Shown here: piece by piece, positions 18,674 to 26,187 of the stretch
How positions within the stretch are numbered: position 1 is the stretch's first letter
Layout: each line of letters starts with the position of its first letter
Origin: Anaerococcus obesiensis ph10
Lineage (GTDB): Bacteria > Bacillota > Clostridia > Tissierellales > Peptoniphilaceae
NCBI RefSeq assembly: GCF_000311745.1
Contig: NZ_HE978533.1
Location: forward strand, 92,087 to 156,086
Length of the DNA stretch: 64,000 nucleotides
Direction: 5' to 3'
The notes under the pieces: model-generated
Database searches by the model: none
The model's input: only the letters and a program-made list of their open reading frames with translations
What the model was told of the DNA's origin: nothing
Translations under genes and position numbers: made by a program

Positions 18674-19162
18674 CTAAAAATCATTTTGTTCAATGTTTTT
18701 TATATCTATTGATATATCTTTTTTATTGTCATTTTTTATAAACATGTCTAATAAAGTAATTGAATTTTTATTATTAGAATTTAATTCGAAAATGCCATAG
18801 AATGCCTCTTCATAATAAATATAATTATTTTCTTCATAAATTGAATGCTTAATATATCCTCCATTTAACATTTTAAAAGCAACTACAGTAAATTTATCTT
18901 TATTAGGAAAAGAAGAAGTACTTTCTTTATTTATTCTTTTTGAATTTTTTAATAACTTTAGAAATCTATTTATATCCTTCTTTTTATAAATAGTATTTTT
19001 TTCGACTCCTTTATCATCAACAACATTAATAAGAGTTATGTTAATAATATTATCTACTTTTGGAATCTTTACATTTTTTTCATCATATTTATTTTTTATA
19101 TTTAAACCAAAAAGAATAAAAATAGGAATAATTATAAAATATATTTTTTTATTTATTTTCAT
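18674..19162 (-). CDS. Membrane-anchored protein of unknown function
   Basis: A 162-residue protein with one N-terminal membrane helix (residues 6-20, rich in Ile and Phe) and a soluble domain likely outside the cell. The segment from about 42 to 150 has the look of a small alpha/beta domain (ITLINVVDDKG, FTVVAFKML, YIYYEEAFYGIF), reminiscent of small anchored proteins of unknown function in clostridia. It lacks a lipobox cysteine. It lies convergent to the secreted cysteine-rich gene and next to IS remnants. Confidence 0.65.
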   Translation of the reverse strand: MKINKKIYFIIIPIFILFGLNIKNKYDEKNVKIPKVDNIINITLINVVDDKGVEKNTIYKKKDINRFLKLLKNSKRINKESTSSFPNKDKFTVVAFKMLNGGYIKHSIYEENNYIYYEEAFYGIFELNSNNKNSITLLDMFIKNDNKKDISIDIKNIEQNDF

Positions 19163-19280
19163 AAATTAATTTACTCCTTTCATATAGACATTATAACATC
19201 ACACAAAATAAATTTAAATTTTTTAATAGATACATGATTTAAAATTATTATAATACGAAACTGTGTAAAATTTTGTGTAT

Positions 19281-19326
19281 AAAACCCTCCTGATTAGAGT
19301 AAAGAAAAACTAATCAGGAGGGTTTT
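19281..19326 (+). promoter_or_regulatory. Hairpin sequestering the transposase ribosome site
   Basis: The arms AAACCCTCCTGATTAG (19282-19297) and CTAATCAGGAGGGTTT (19310-19325) are perfectly complementary, extendable by one pair, with a 12-base loop. The right arm contains the AGGAGGG ribosome site of the IS256-type transposase at 19328. Such hairpins protect insertion sequences from transcripts entering from outside. The fit of that idea here is an inference. Confidence 0.75.
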
Positions 19327-19327
19327 T

Positions 19328-19504
19328 ATGCCAAGAAAAAGACCAGAAACCAGAAGAAGAAAAATATCAAAAATGTTAATTGAAGAATATAAGCCTCAAA
19401 GTGCACAAGATATATAAGAAGCTTTAAAAGACCTTCTAGGCAATACAATGGAAGCACTTTTAAAAGCAGAATTAGATGAACATTTAGACTATACTTCAAT
19501 ATAA
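19328..19504 (+). mobile_element. IS256-family transposase remnant (N-terminus)
   Basis: Only about 58 codons remain: MPRKRPETRRRKISKML, then LIEEYKPQSAQDI, a TAA stop (19415-19417), then EALKDLLGNTMEALLKAELDEHLDY. This is the conserved start of Mutator/IS256 transposases. The GTGTAAAA sequence at 19264-19271 fits the terminal repeat of this family. The catalytic domain is absent, so the copy is dead. Confidence 0.8.
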
Positions 19505-19514
19505 AAAGTACTAT

Positions 19515-19889
19515 ACCATTGACAGAAGAAGATAAAGAAAAGATTAAAGAAGAAAAAATAAAAAGAAAAAAAAGAAGAAGAATTAGAAAAAAAAAGAGCA
19601 AAAAAGACAAGAAGGAATTTGGAAAACCTCTTGGCAATGGCTTAAAGAGGATAATCGTAAAATTGTAGAAAATTCTGTGCCAGAAGAAAGATATAACTGG
19701 ATTTACGATGAAGCTTCAGACAGCTTTGAAGAAGCTAGCAAGGCTTTTTATTACTATAGTCAGTATGACACTATACCAGTAAGTAAAGAAGAATATGAAG
19801 AGCTTAAAGGTCAGTATATAACTAAGTTTGGTGGCTGGGAAAAGATAGATTTAAAACATACAGAATACAATGGTAAAAAATGGTACTAA
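19515..19889 (+). pseudogene. Remnant of a charged coiled-coil protein
   Basis: A broken reading frame. The first part encodes a Lys/Glu-rich helix (PLTEEDKEKIKEEKIK). After A-runs that shift the frame (near 19566-19573 and 19585-19593), the frame continues through IWKTSWQWLKEDNRK to 19889, ending EYNGKKWY. The open part from 19677 (VPEERYNWIYDEAS) contains many Tyr and Trp. I do not recognise it. It starts where the IS256 remnant breaks off, so it may be the tail of a gene cut by the insertion. Confidence 0.45.
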
Positions 19890-19951
19890 TATTAAGAGAC
19901 AAGACTTTATGACCTGAACTCGTAAACACGGAATAACTTAATAATAATATT

Positions 19952-20085
19952 TTAAACGGGATGTAATCTGTAATTAACAGGGGACATTCCGTTTAATTTT
20001 TCTTTATCCTCTCTTCGTTATACCATTTGATATATGATTCTATTTCTTTTCTTAATTTAATTTTAAATTTTTTTGCGTATTTTGA
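19952..20085 (-). mobile_element. IS3-family (IS150-like) transposase C-terminal remnant
   Basis: On the minus strand the end of an OrfB integrase is readable: KLRKEIESYIKWYNEERI, then, after restoring one A in the run at 19997-20001, KKKLNGMSPVNYR and a stop. YIKWYNEERI and LNGMSPVNYR are the family's conserved C-terminal signature. Everything upstream is gone, so it is a relic. Confidence 0.82.
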
Positions 20086-20091
20086 AATGAA

Positions 20092-20126
20092 AAACCCCTC
20101 CATCCGTATTCCGGATTTTGGGGTTT
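20092..20126 (-). terminator. Terminator after the 20.2 kb gene
   Basis: Nested stems AAACCCC / GGGGTTT and ATCCG / CGGAT form a two-part hairpin. On the minus strand GGGG is followed by TTTTT. Confidence 0.75.
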
Positions 20127-20173
20127 AGGTCATTATTATTGTCTTTTTCTTTATTTTCTATATAAAGTTTTAC

Positions 20174-20599
20174 TTAAATTTGAAAATTAAAGATGTATCC
20201 CTTATCCAAATCACTGTTATAAATATATAAGGTGCTGTGACCTTTTTTATCGATATTTTCTTGGTAGAAGTAAACAGTATTACTATCTTTTTCTAGTTCG
20301 GATATCGAATTTGACAAGACGCCATAATCTTCTATTTCAGATTTATAACTTTCCATCATTTGTTTGAACCCTTTCGATTTTATATAATAATCATCATCTA
20401 TTTTTTTCCGGTTATCTTGCTTTCCCTTAGAATTAATTAGGTATATATCGAAGTAATCATCTCCAAAAGCTCTTTCAGATTTAAATATCCTCTTTGCGTA
20501 TTGGATATCCTCCACGCTAGATTTTAGATTGAAAAATATTAGGCATACTACAAATACTACAAGTATTAAAAGTGGTATATATTTTTTTCTCTTAATCAT
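20174..20599 (-). CDS. Small membrane-anchored protein, partner of the 20.6 kb secreted protein
   Basis: A 141-residue protein with a basic start (MIKRKKY), one membrane helix (residues 8-24) and an outward-facing domain (about 30-141) with several aromatic strands (DDYFDIYLINSKG, STLYIYNSDLDKG). No lipobox and no recognised family. It begins 3 bases after the stop of the secreted protein gene, so they form a pair. An immunity or anchoring role for the secreted partner is possible but only inferred. Confidence 0.62.
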   Translation of the reverse strand: MIKRKKYIPLLILVVFVVCLIFFNLKSSVEDIQYAKRIFKSERAFGDDYFDIYLINSKGKQDNRKKIDDDYYIKSKGFKQMMESYKSEIEDYGVLSNSISELEKDSNTVYFYQENIDKKGHSTLYIYNSDLDKGYIFNFQI

Positions 20600-20602
20600 C
20601 TT

Positions 20603-21307
20603 TTATTTCTGCATTTCTATGCTAACATTTATAGGTGTCAATACTTCCATTTTTTGATTTAAATACCCCCAGTTATTGACTAGTGTGGAAAACGTATTTT
20701 GATAATCTGTATTAAGAGCAAAATCAAATGTATCTGAAATATATAATTTATTAGTTTTACTATTATGGTATTTGAAAGCATGGATTGCATAGTATAAATC
20801 TTCACTATCACTTGTAGTAAAGTTGTCACTTCCAGATCCAGACTGTATTCTTTTATAAACATTTGTTCCTTTGATAGCTTTAGAAAAAGGACCATTCTGT
20901 TCATAGTAATCAATACCGTCAACAGAATATATTACGAGAGTGCCAGCCAATGGATACCCACTATTTATAGCTATTTGTGCCGCTGCTTTCCATGCTATTT
21001 TTAAAGAATCTTTTACATTATTAGAAGCGTACGTTGATATACCATTATCATTATCTGCAACATAATTAATAACTTCATTTAATTGATCGTTAGTCATTCT
21101 AGTTAAAGAATCAGTCATTTTTAGATTGTCTTCAACAGTTTTAACATCTAATACATCAATAGGTTTATCAAAACGTTTTTCAGAAATATAGGAATAATTA
21201 TCTTCCGTTCCATCATTAAGATTATCAGCTTTTACATTCTTGAATGGAGATAAGATTAAAATTGTAGACATAGTTATAAAAGTTATATTTTTTAGAAATT
21301 TATTCAT
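20603..21307 (-). CDS. Secreted protein of unknown function
   Basis: A 234-residue protein with a clear signal peptide (MNKFLKN, hydrophobic core, likely cut after NVKA near residue 27), preceded by AGGAGG. The mature part has a helical N-terminal section (about 60-95), a Gly/Tyr-rich middle (NSGYPLAGTLVIYSVDG), and a C-terminal section with SDTFDFAL and LVNNWGYLNQ. I do not recognise a named domain. It is paired with the small membrane protein behind it. Confidence 0.68.
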   Translation of the reverse strand: MNKFLKNITFITMSTILILSPFKNVKADNLNDGTEDNYSYISEKRFDKPIDVLDVKTVEDNLKMTDSLTRMTNDQLNEVINYVADNDNGISTYASNNVKDSLKIAWKAAAQIAINSGYPLAGTLVIYSVDGIDYYEQNGPFSKAIKGTNVYKRIQSGSGSDNFTTSDSEDLYYAIHAFKYHNSKTNKLYISDTFDFALNTDYQNTFSTLVNNWGYLNQKMEVLTPINVSIEMQK

Positions 21308-21416
21308 TGGTTCCTCCTTTTATTCGATTTATACAACCTTTTCAATAATATTTGTACCCGACTTATTTACCAATAAACAAATTTCTTACTTCTGATATAC
21401 TATATAAGGTATACTC

Positions 21417-21430
21417 TATAATCGATTATA
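21417..21430. promoter_or_regulatory. 14-base palindrome upstream of the secreted-protein gene
   Basis: TATAATCGATTATA is perfectly symmetric and lies about 110 bases upstream of the minus-strand gene starting at 21307 and a similar distance before the toxin-antitoxin promoter. Operator function is a guess. Confidence 0.4.
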
Positions 21431-21525
21431 AGAATTATAATTTTAAAACTTTAGCGATTGTGCTTCATATTTTGCGTTTCAAGCGATTTTAGATGTTTAG
21501 GTATATATTGGTATTATAAAAGAAT

Positions 21526-21554
21526 TTGACGTATTGTATGTGTTGATGTATTCT
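21526..21554 (+). promoter_or_regulatory. Promoter of the type III antitoxin RNA
   Basis: TTGACG (21526-21531) and TATTCT (21549-21554) are separated by 17 bases. The expected start point near 21561 is 12 bases before the pseudoknot-forming sequence. Confidence 0.65.
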
Positions 21555-21560
21555 TATTAT

Positions 21561-21641
21561 ATAAGAAGGAGATTCACTGCCTATCTAAAGTGTGAAACTT
21601 TAAAGATTAGTAAGAGGAGAATTAGATTTCTCCTCTTTTTT
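21561..21641 (+). ncRNA. Candidate ToxI-like antitoxin RNA
   Basis: An RNA of about 80 nucleotides, from the promoter to the terminator just before the toxin gene. It can fold as an H-type pseudoknot: TTCAC (21573-21577) pairs with GTGAA (21592-21596), and TAAAG in the loop (21586-21590) pairs with CTTTA (21598-21602). Type III antitoxins are pseudoknotted RNAs placed this way, usually as tandem repeats. Only one unit is visible here. The identification rests on position, fold and the ToxN-like gene that follows. Confidence 0.6.
21612..21640 (+). terminator. Terminator between antitoxin RNA and toxin gene
   Basis: A perfect 10-base stem, AAGAGGAGAA and TTCTCCTCTT, with a 6-base loop, continues into a T run. 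In type III systems such a leaky terminator sets the ratio of antitoxin RNA to toxin mRNA. Confidence 0.85.
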
Positions 21642-21656
21642 TATTAAGGAGAATAT

Positions 21657-22257
21657 ATGGTAAACAAAAATAATATTGAATGTCATCTTAAAAATAATGA
21701 GATCAGGTTCTATACTGTTGATTATAATTATCTTGAATATCTTCATAATGTAGATTCTGAAGTTCAATTTTCTAATGAATATAATTCATCTAGACATCCT
21801 AAGCCTTTCTTAGGTATTTTAATTTTTATCAATGATATTAAATACTTAATACCTCTATCTTCGGCAAAGCCAAAGCATGCAAGATTAAATTTTAAAAATA
21901 CTGGAATAGGACATTTATTAATTAGAGAGAAATAAATATTTCAGATAATTGTGACTCTGGTTGGATTGTAAAAGAAATTCCTGGTGATGAAGAGAAAAAG
22001 TATCATATACTTTCAATTTTAGAAATAAAAAAATGATTCCATTAAAAGATAGATTCTATGAAAAAATGGATTTTGAAAGAATAGAAGATGATGAATATGT
22101 AGATTTATTAAAAAAAGAGTATTTGTTTTGTAGATCTAAAAAGGATTTAATTATAGATAAGGCTGAGAAATTATATAATAATCAGATAAATCAAAATAGC
22201 TTCGTCAGATTTTCTTGTGATTTCAAAAAATTAGAAGAAGCTTCTTTTCAATTTTAA
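21657..22257 (+). pseudogene. ToxN/AbiQ family type III toxin, two frameshifts
   Basis: ToxN/AbiQ proteins are endoribonucleases held inactive by a pseudoknot RNA and act against phage. The frame starts behind AAGGAGA with IRFYTVDYNYLEYLHNVD and KPFLGILIFINDIKYLIPLS, the family's N-terminal signature with its conserved Tyr and Ser residues. It shifts at the A3 run 21930-21932 and again at the A7 run 22027-22033. One A added at each site restores about 200 codons, including SILEIKKMIPL and a helical C-terminus (DLLKKEYLFCR, KAEKLYNNQ). Normal toxins are 165-200 residues. Whether the shifts are real or sequencing errors decides whether the toxin is active. Confidence 0.8.
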
Positions 22258-22373
22258 TATTTCTATTTAAAACTAGATTTACGATATGTTGATTTTTACC
22301 TTATTATAGTTAGTATCTAAAAAACATTTTGTAACATTAATAACTAGGGATAGATTAATTTCAGCTATATCTT

Positions 22374-22406
22374 AAAAAGACAGGTATGAGTACAACCCGC
22401 CTTTTT
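22374..22406 (+). terminator. Probable terminator after the toxin gene
   Basis: AAAAAGACAGGT pairs with ACCCGCCTTTTT apart from two A-C mismatches, and a T run follows. The mismatches suggest decay. Confidence 0.5.
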
Positions 22407-22456
22407 TTTATAATATGTTAACTTTTATTTTTCAAAAATCACATAATTAATATATT

Positions 22457-22639
22457 TTATATTATATTTAAATTCATCATTAAAAATATATTTACAATAC
22501 TAAAAATAAGAGCTATAATTGTGAATACTTTCTTAAAATTATAGTTTTTTATTTCCTTTCCATTTTTTTTGTCTTTTATTATTAAAAATCCTCTAATAGT
22601 AGCTATTATAAGACCTATTTCCAATATAATCAATAACAT
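22457..22639 (-). CDS. 60-residue membrane protein
   Basis: A short protein with two hydrophobic helices (about residues 1-21 and 38-58) joined by a basic loop (KDKKNGKEIKNYNFKK). It starts 2 bases after the true end of the secreted-protein gene upstream, with AGGAAA as a weak ribosome site. The pairing of a secreted protein with a small membrane protein repeats the arrangement at 20.2-21.3 kb. Function is unknown; an immunity role is conceivable. Confidence 0.5.
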   Translation of the reverse strand: MLLIILEIGLIIATIRGFLIIKDKKNGKEIKNYNFKKVFTIIALIFSIVNIFLMMNLNII

Positions 22640-22641
22640 AA

Positions 22642-23292
22642 TTACAATTTCCTAATCTTAGTTTGCTTAATAGAATTTAAACTATCTATTGGAAATTCAG
22701 CAGAAGCTGTCATTCTAACTCCACCCCTACTAGAACCTACATCAATCCACTTTTTAATATCATTATATCCTTCGTTAACTCTAGCTCCTAAAACTTTTGC
22801 ACCAATAGCTCCTGCTATAGCTCATACAGGTCCTCTTTCAACAGAGCCAACTATTACCCCTGTAGCTAAAAGACCCATATCAGAACTACCTAGGTAATCT
22901 CTTGCGCTTATTAATGCTTGAGGTGAGGATCCATATACATTTAAGCCTCCTTTTACTACTTTTTCGGTATACGAATTATTTTGGGCTGACCTAAAACTAA
23001 TTTTAGGTATAAACGTTCTTTCCGCTCCATCATATTTAACTAGAAGATTTTGAAAATCTTTTTGTGATAACTCTCCTTTCTCATTTTTTATTGTTTTTAT
23101 TTCATTTTGTAATTCTTTACTTTTTTCATTTTCAACTATATTATATTGTTCCTTATAAGTCTCATCAGTTTCCGTATATTCTTTTTGAAGATCATAATTA
23201 TTAGAATCATCTGCTTTAGAATTACTAACTCCAAAGATTGGTAATAAACTCATACTTATTGATGTAATAATTAATAAATTTTTTAATTTCAT
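22642..23292 (-). pseudogene. Secreted glycine-rich protein interrupted by TGA
   Basis: The signal peptide (MKLKNLLIITSISMSLL, cut near NSKA) is followed by a charged region (30-80) and a Gly/Ala-rich hydrophobic stretch. After 156 codons a TGA (22822-22824) interrupts GLLATGVIVGSVERGPV, but the same frame continues with AIAGAIGAKVLGARVNEGY and KKWIDVGSSRGGV for 60 more codons. The glycine-zipper pattern continues across the stop, so a G-to-T change (GGA to TGA) is likely. TGA is a normal stop elsewhere in this window, so the gene is probably a recent pseudogene. Family unknown. Confidence 0.65.
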
Positions 23293-23456
23293 TTTTTCTC
23301 CTAAAGATTAATATTTATCTACCGACGTTAAATTAGTTACCCGATAATTATATATATAAACATTATATTCTTATACACTTATATGTACATAAATAAATTA
23401 CATATTATAACATATATGACTAAATAGAGTATAGCTTATAAATTTTATTACACTTC

Positions 23457-24464
23457 TCATTTTTCTTCTCTTTCTAATAGGTCTTGGTAATATTTTTTTA
23501 GTTTCAAGCCTATATTTTCTATGGATTTTTCTTGGGCGAGCTTGTAGCCTTCTTCTTTTAGTGAAGGATATTTTCCTTCCAAAATCAATTTTATTTTTTT
23601 GTAAAATTCTTCCCTGTCTTTTGCCTTATAAATTTCTTTTCCATCTTTGAGATTTTTATAAATTTCTATATTTCTAATTATTGTGTCGGCTTTTGTTGCA
23701 AGGGCCTCTAGTAGAACTATTCCTTCGGTTTCTTCAAATGTTGGAAATATATAAAGATCTGAGCCTGAATATGCTTCTCGCAATAATTCTTGGCTAACAT
23801 AGCCTGGAAAATGTAAATTTTTTAAATCTGTTTTGACAGCTTTTTTGATTTTTTCTGGCACTAAGCTCAATTTCAATTCTCCAAACCACACAAATTCATA
23901 TTGGGGAAGTTTTTTTGCAAGGTCTACGAAATCCAAAATTCCTTTTCTTTCTATAAATAATCCAACTGAAATAATTGATTTTTTATTTTTATCAAGCTTA
24001 TATCTTTGGTAAAAATTTTCCCTGTCATTTTCTTTTTTCTTCCAAAAATCTAGGTCGACTCCGTTTGATACGACTTTAATTTCTTTTCCAATCTTATATG
24101 AATCCAAAATATTTTTGGAATATTGTGTTGGAGTTAAAATCAAATCTCCTTTTTTATAACAATGTATAAGCCGTTTTTTGAAAAATGGTGCAAGTTCATT
24201 TGATAGGATAAAAGAATTTTTAAAATCTTCCTTAGTGGAATGCCCATGATAGACAACTTTTTTTCCAGATTTTCTCACCTTATTTGCAAAAAAAGCAGAC
24301 TTTGGAAAAACTGTATTTATGTGGCAAATATCATAATCGTCATCTGGATTTAAGGTATATGAAACTCCAACCAAATCCAAAGCCTTTTTTTGGTGGTCTA
24401 TTGCTTTTCCAACGCCAGATTCTTTTACAGTTTGATAATCTTCATTATAAATAAGAATTTTCAT
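23457..24464 (-). CDS. CpoA/LafB-like glycolipid glycosyltransferase (GT4)
   Basis: A 335-residue GT4 enzyme. The N-terminal region (MKILIYNEDYQ, GVGKAIDHQKKAL, VVYHGHSTKEDFKNSF) closely resembles streptococcal CpoA/LafB, which adds the second sugar to monoglucosyl-diacylglycerol. The sugar-nucleotide domain holds SVGLFIERKGI near 186 and the EETEGIVLLEAL motif near 268 with the catalytic Glu residues. The ATG at 24462-24464, preceded by GGTAGGA, is preferred over a start 18 codons upstream. It overlaps the previous gene by 20 bases. The product would be a membrane glycolipid, often the lipoteichoic acid anchor. Confidence 0.88.
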   Translation of the reverse strand: MKILIYNEDYQTVKESGVGKAIDHQKKALDLVGVSYTLNPDDDYDICHINTVFPKSAFFANKVRKSGKKVVYHGHSTKEDFKNSFILSNELAPFFKKRLIHCYKKGDLILTPTQYSKNILDSYKIGKEIKVVSNGVDLDFWKKKENDRENFYQRYKLDKNKKSIISVGLFIERKGILDFVDLAKKLPQYEFVWFGELKLSLVPEKIKKAVKTDLKNLHFPGYVSQELLREAYSGSDLYIFPTFEETEGIVLLEALATKADTIIRNIEIYKNLKDGKEIYKAKDREEFYKKIKLILEGKYPSLKEEGYKLAQEKSIENIGLKLKKYYQDLLEREEK

Positions 24465-25602
24465 GTGTCCTACCTTTTTTGATTGCTTCTTTATATAATT
24501 TTTCGCAATTTTCGCCAAAAGAATCTATAGAAAAATTTTCCAAAGCATATTTTCTTGCGTTTCTAGAAAGTTTATCCTTTTTTTCTTTATCAAGAAAAAT
24601 CATTTCCAAATATTTTTTAAAATCAGAAAAATTTTCATATTGGTAGCCATTAAAATCATCAATTATTACCTTATCAAGGCAGTAATCTTTTCTACAAATC
24701 GCAGGAGTGCCGTTGCTCATCGCCTCATAATAAGTAAGTCCTTGAGTTTCGGACTTACTTGCAGAAACAAAAGCATCTGCCATTCTATAATAATTATTTA
24801 CTTCCAAAGGCTTAACCATACCAGCAAAATAAATTTTTTTATCAATATTTTTTGCATAAGATTTCAAATCTTTTAAATAAGGTCCGCCCCCAACAAGAAT
24901 AAATTTTAATTTTTCTATATCAAGCCTTTCGTAATAATCAATTAGTTCCTCAATATTTTTTTCTTCGGCAAGCCTACCCAAATAAAGAATTATTTTATCG
25001 CTTGCATCAAATCCGTAATAATCTCTAATTTTATTTTTATCTTCCAATTTTTCTGGCATTTCTATGCCAGTAGGAATTATTTTTATTTTCTCATCTTCAA
25101 TATCATAAGATTTTAAAATTTCTCTAGTTTTTTCGCTTGGAACAATAATCATTTCAACCCTATCGGCAATTGCTTTTGAAAAAACCGAAATCATTTTTTT
25201 GCCCACCTTTTTTGATGGAGAAAAATAATGAGTATAGTCTTCATAAATTGTATGATAGGTGTGAACTAAGGGACAAGATGTTTTTTTGGCAATTTTTGTC
25301 GCCATCATAAAAGTAGAAAATTCACATTGTGAATGGACAATATCCGGCTTCCAATCTTTTATTTCCTTAATAAATTTATTTCTTAAAGTTGCAGAAATCC
25401 TTGCCTCTGGATAAATTTTCCCTGCACCAAGACTTCCTATATAATAAACATTTCCTTTTTTATAACTTTCAGTTGAATTTGAGAGGGTTAAAACTTTTAC
25501 GTCAAATCCCCTATCTTCTAGATAGGATTTTAAATTTAAAATTGATCTTACTACACCATTGACGACGGGATCGTACCAATCGGATGTAATTAAAATTTTC
25601 AT
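24445..25602 (-). CDS. Diacylglycerol glycosyltransferase-like GT4 enzyme
   Basis: A 385-residue GT4 protein starting MKILITSDWYDPVVNGV, with HTYHTIYEDYTHYF near 117 and the SETQGLTYYEAMSNG motif near 290. These features match LafA/MgtA-type enzymes that put the first glucose on diacylglycerol at the inner membrane face. Pairing with the CpoA-like gene reproduces the two-step lafA-lafB arrangement of streptococci, so the operon probably makes diglycosyl-diacylglycerol. The sugar specificity cannot be read from sequence alone. Confidence 0.88.
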   Translation of the reverse strand: MKILITSDWYDPVVNGVVRSILNLKSYLEDRGFDVKVLTLSNSTESYKKGNVYYIGSLGAGKIYPEARISATLRNKFIKEIKDWKPDIVHSQCEFSTFMMATKIAKKTSCPLVHTYHTIYEDYTHYFSPSKKVGKKMISVFSKAIADRVEMIIVPSEKTREILKSYDIEDEKIKIIPTGIEMPEKLEDKNKIRDYYGFDASDKIILYLGRLAEEKNIEELIDYYERLDIEKLKFILVGGGPYLKDLKSYAKNIDKKIYFAGMVKPLEVNNYYRMADAFVSASKSETQGLTYYEAMSNGTPAICRKDYCLDKVIIDDFNGYQYENFSDFKKYLEMIFLDKEKKDKLSRNARKYALENFSIDSFGENCEKLYKEAIKKGRTHENSYL

Positions 25603-25708
25603 CGAATCACCTCTTTAACTAACTTAACATTTCTTCCATTATAAACTTACAAAGTCTATTAATATTGTATGCAAAAAGTAAATATTTTTCAATTTATATC
25701 AATTGGGG

Positions 25709-25714
25709 TATATT
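25709..25714 (+). promoter_or_regulatory. Putative -10 box of the 25.7 kb membrane protein
   Basis: TATATT with TTTTCA 17 bases upstream (25686-25691) on the plus strand. A moderate match only. Confidence 0.4.
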
Positions 25715-25748
25715 TTATCTAGTATTAATTCAAAGAAAGGGTGATAAT

Positions 25749-26117
25749 TTGGGAAATTTAATAGTTGGCGATGTGCTTTTATTATTCTTTTCAATTTATG
25801 TAGGAATATTTTTCAAAAAATTTCACACAGACTATCCAAAAATGAGAGTAGGTTTTCACATTTGGGAAGTTTGTTACAATAAAGAATGTTGGGAATACGG
25901 AAATAATTTTGCAGGAAATCTTTCAATAATAATCGGCATAATTTTATTTGGCATAATTTATCCAATAATTTTGTATTTCAAAATAAAAAGAAATATATGC
26001 GTAATCCTTCTAATTCTTTTTACAATCCTATATTTTATCCTTTTACTTTTAATTTTAAGACACCACATGAGAAAAAAATTTAATTTAAAAGATGAAAAAG
26101 ATGATGAAGATGAATAA
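25749..26117 (+). CDS. Membrane protein, possibly SdpI-like
   Basis: A 122-residue protein with three hydrophobic segments (about 4-20, 55-78, 83-105) and an acidic tail of Asp and Glu. The TTG at 25749 is chosen because GAAAGGGTG precedes it; the frame is open further upstream without a ribosome site. The central stretch MRVGFHIWEVCYNKECWEYGNNFAG recalls, in part, the loop of SdpI-type immunity proteins where a conserved Trp-x-x-x-N follows a Gly-Tyr/Phe motif. The resemblance is weak. Confidence 0.5.
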   Translation: MGNLIVGDVLLLFFSIYVGIFFKKFHTDYPKMRVGFHIWEVCYNKECWEYGNNFAGNLSIIIGIILFGIIYPIILYFKIKRNICVILLILFTILYFILLLLILRHHMRKKFNLKDEKDDEDE

Positions 26118-26160
26118 AAAATAAAGCTTATTTTACTTTTTTGTAAAATAGCTTTATTTT
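26118..26160. terminator. Bidirectional terminator before sdaAA
   Basis: AAAATAAAGCT and TATTTTAC pair with GTAAAATA and GCTTTATTTT with a single bulged base and a 6-base loop, flanked by A and T runs. Confidence 0.78.
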
Positions 26161-26187
26161 TTTCTTTGAGATTTTTATTTAAAAATT

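Noticed and set aside
19256-20085. An active composite transposon between the IS256 and IS3 remnants
   Set aside because: Both transposases are short relics of different families.
22822-22824. Recoding of TGA as an amino acid or selenocysteine
   Set aside because: TGA serves as a normal stop in rbsK, rbsA-rbsC type overlaps and the DUF2089 gene, and no SECIS-like hairpin is seen after the codon.
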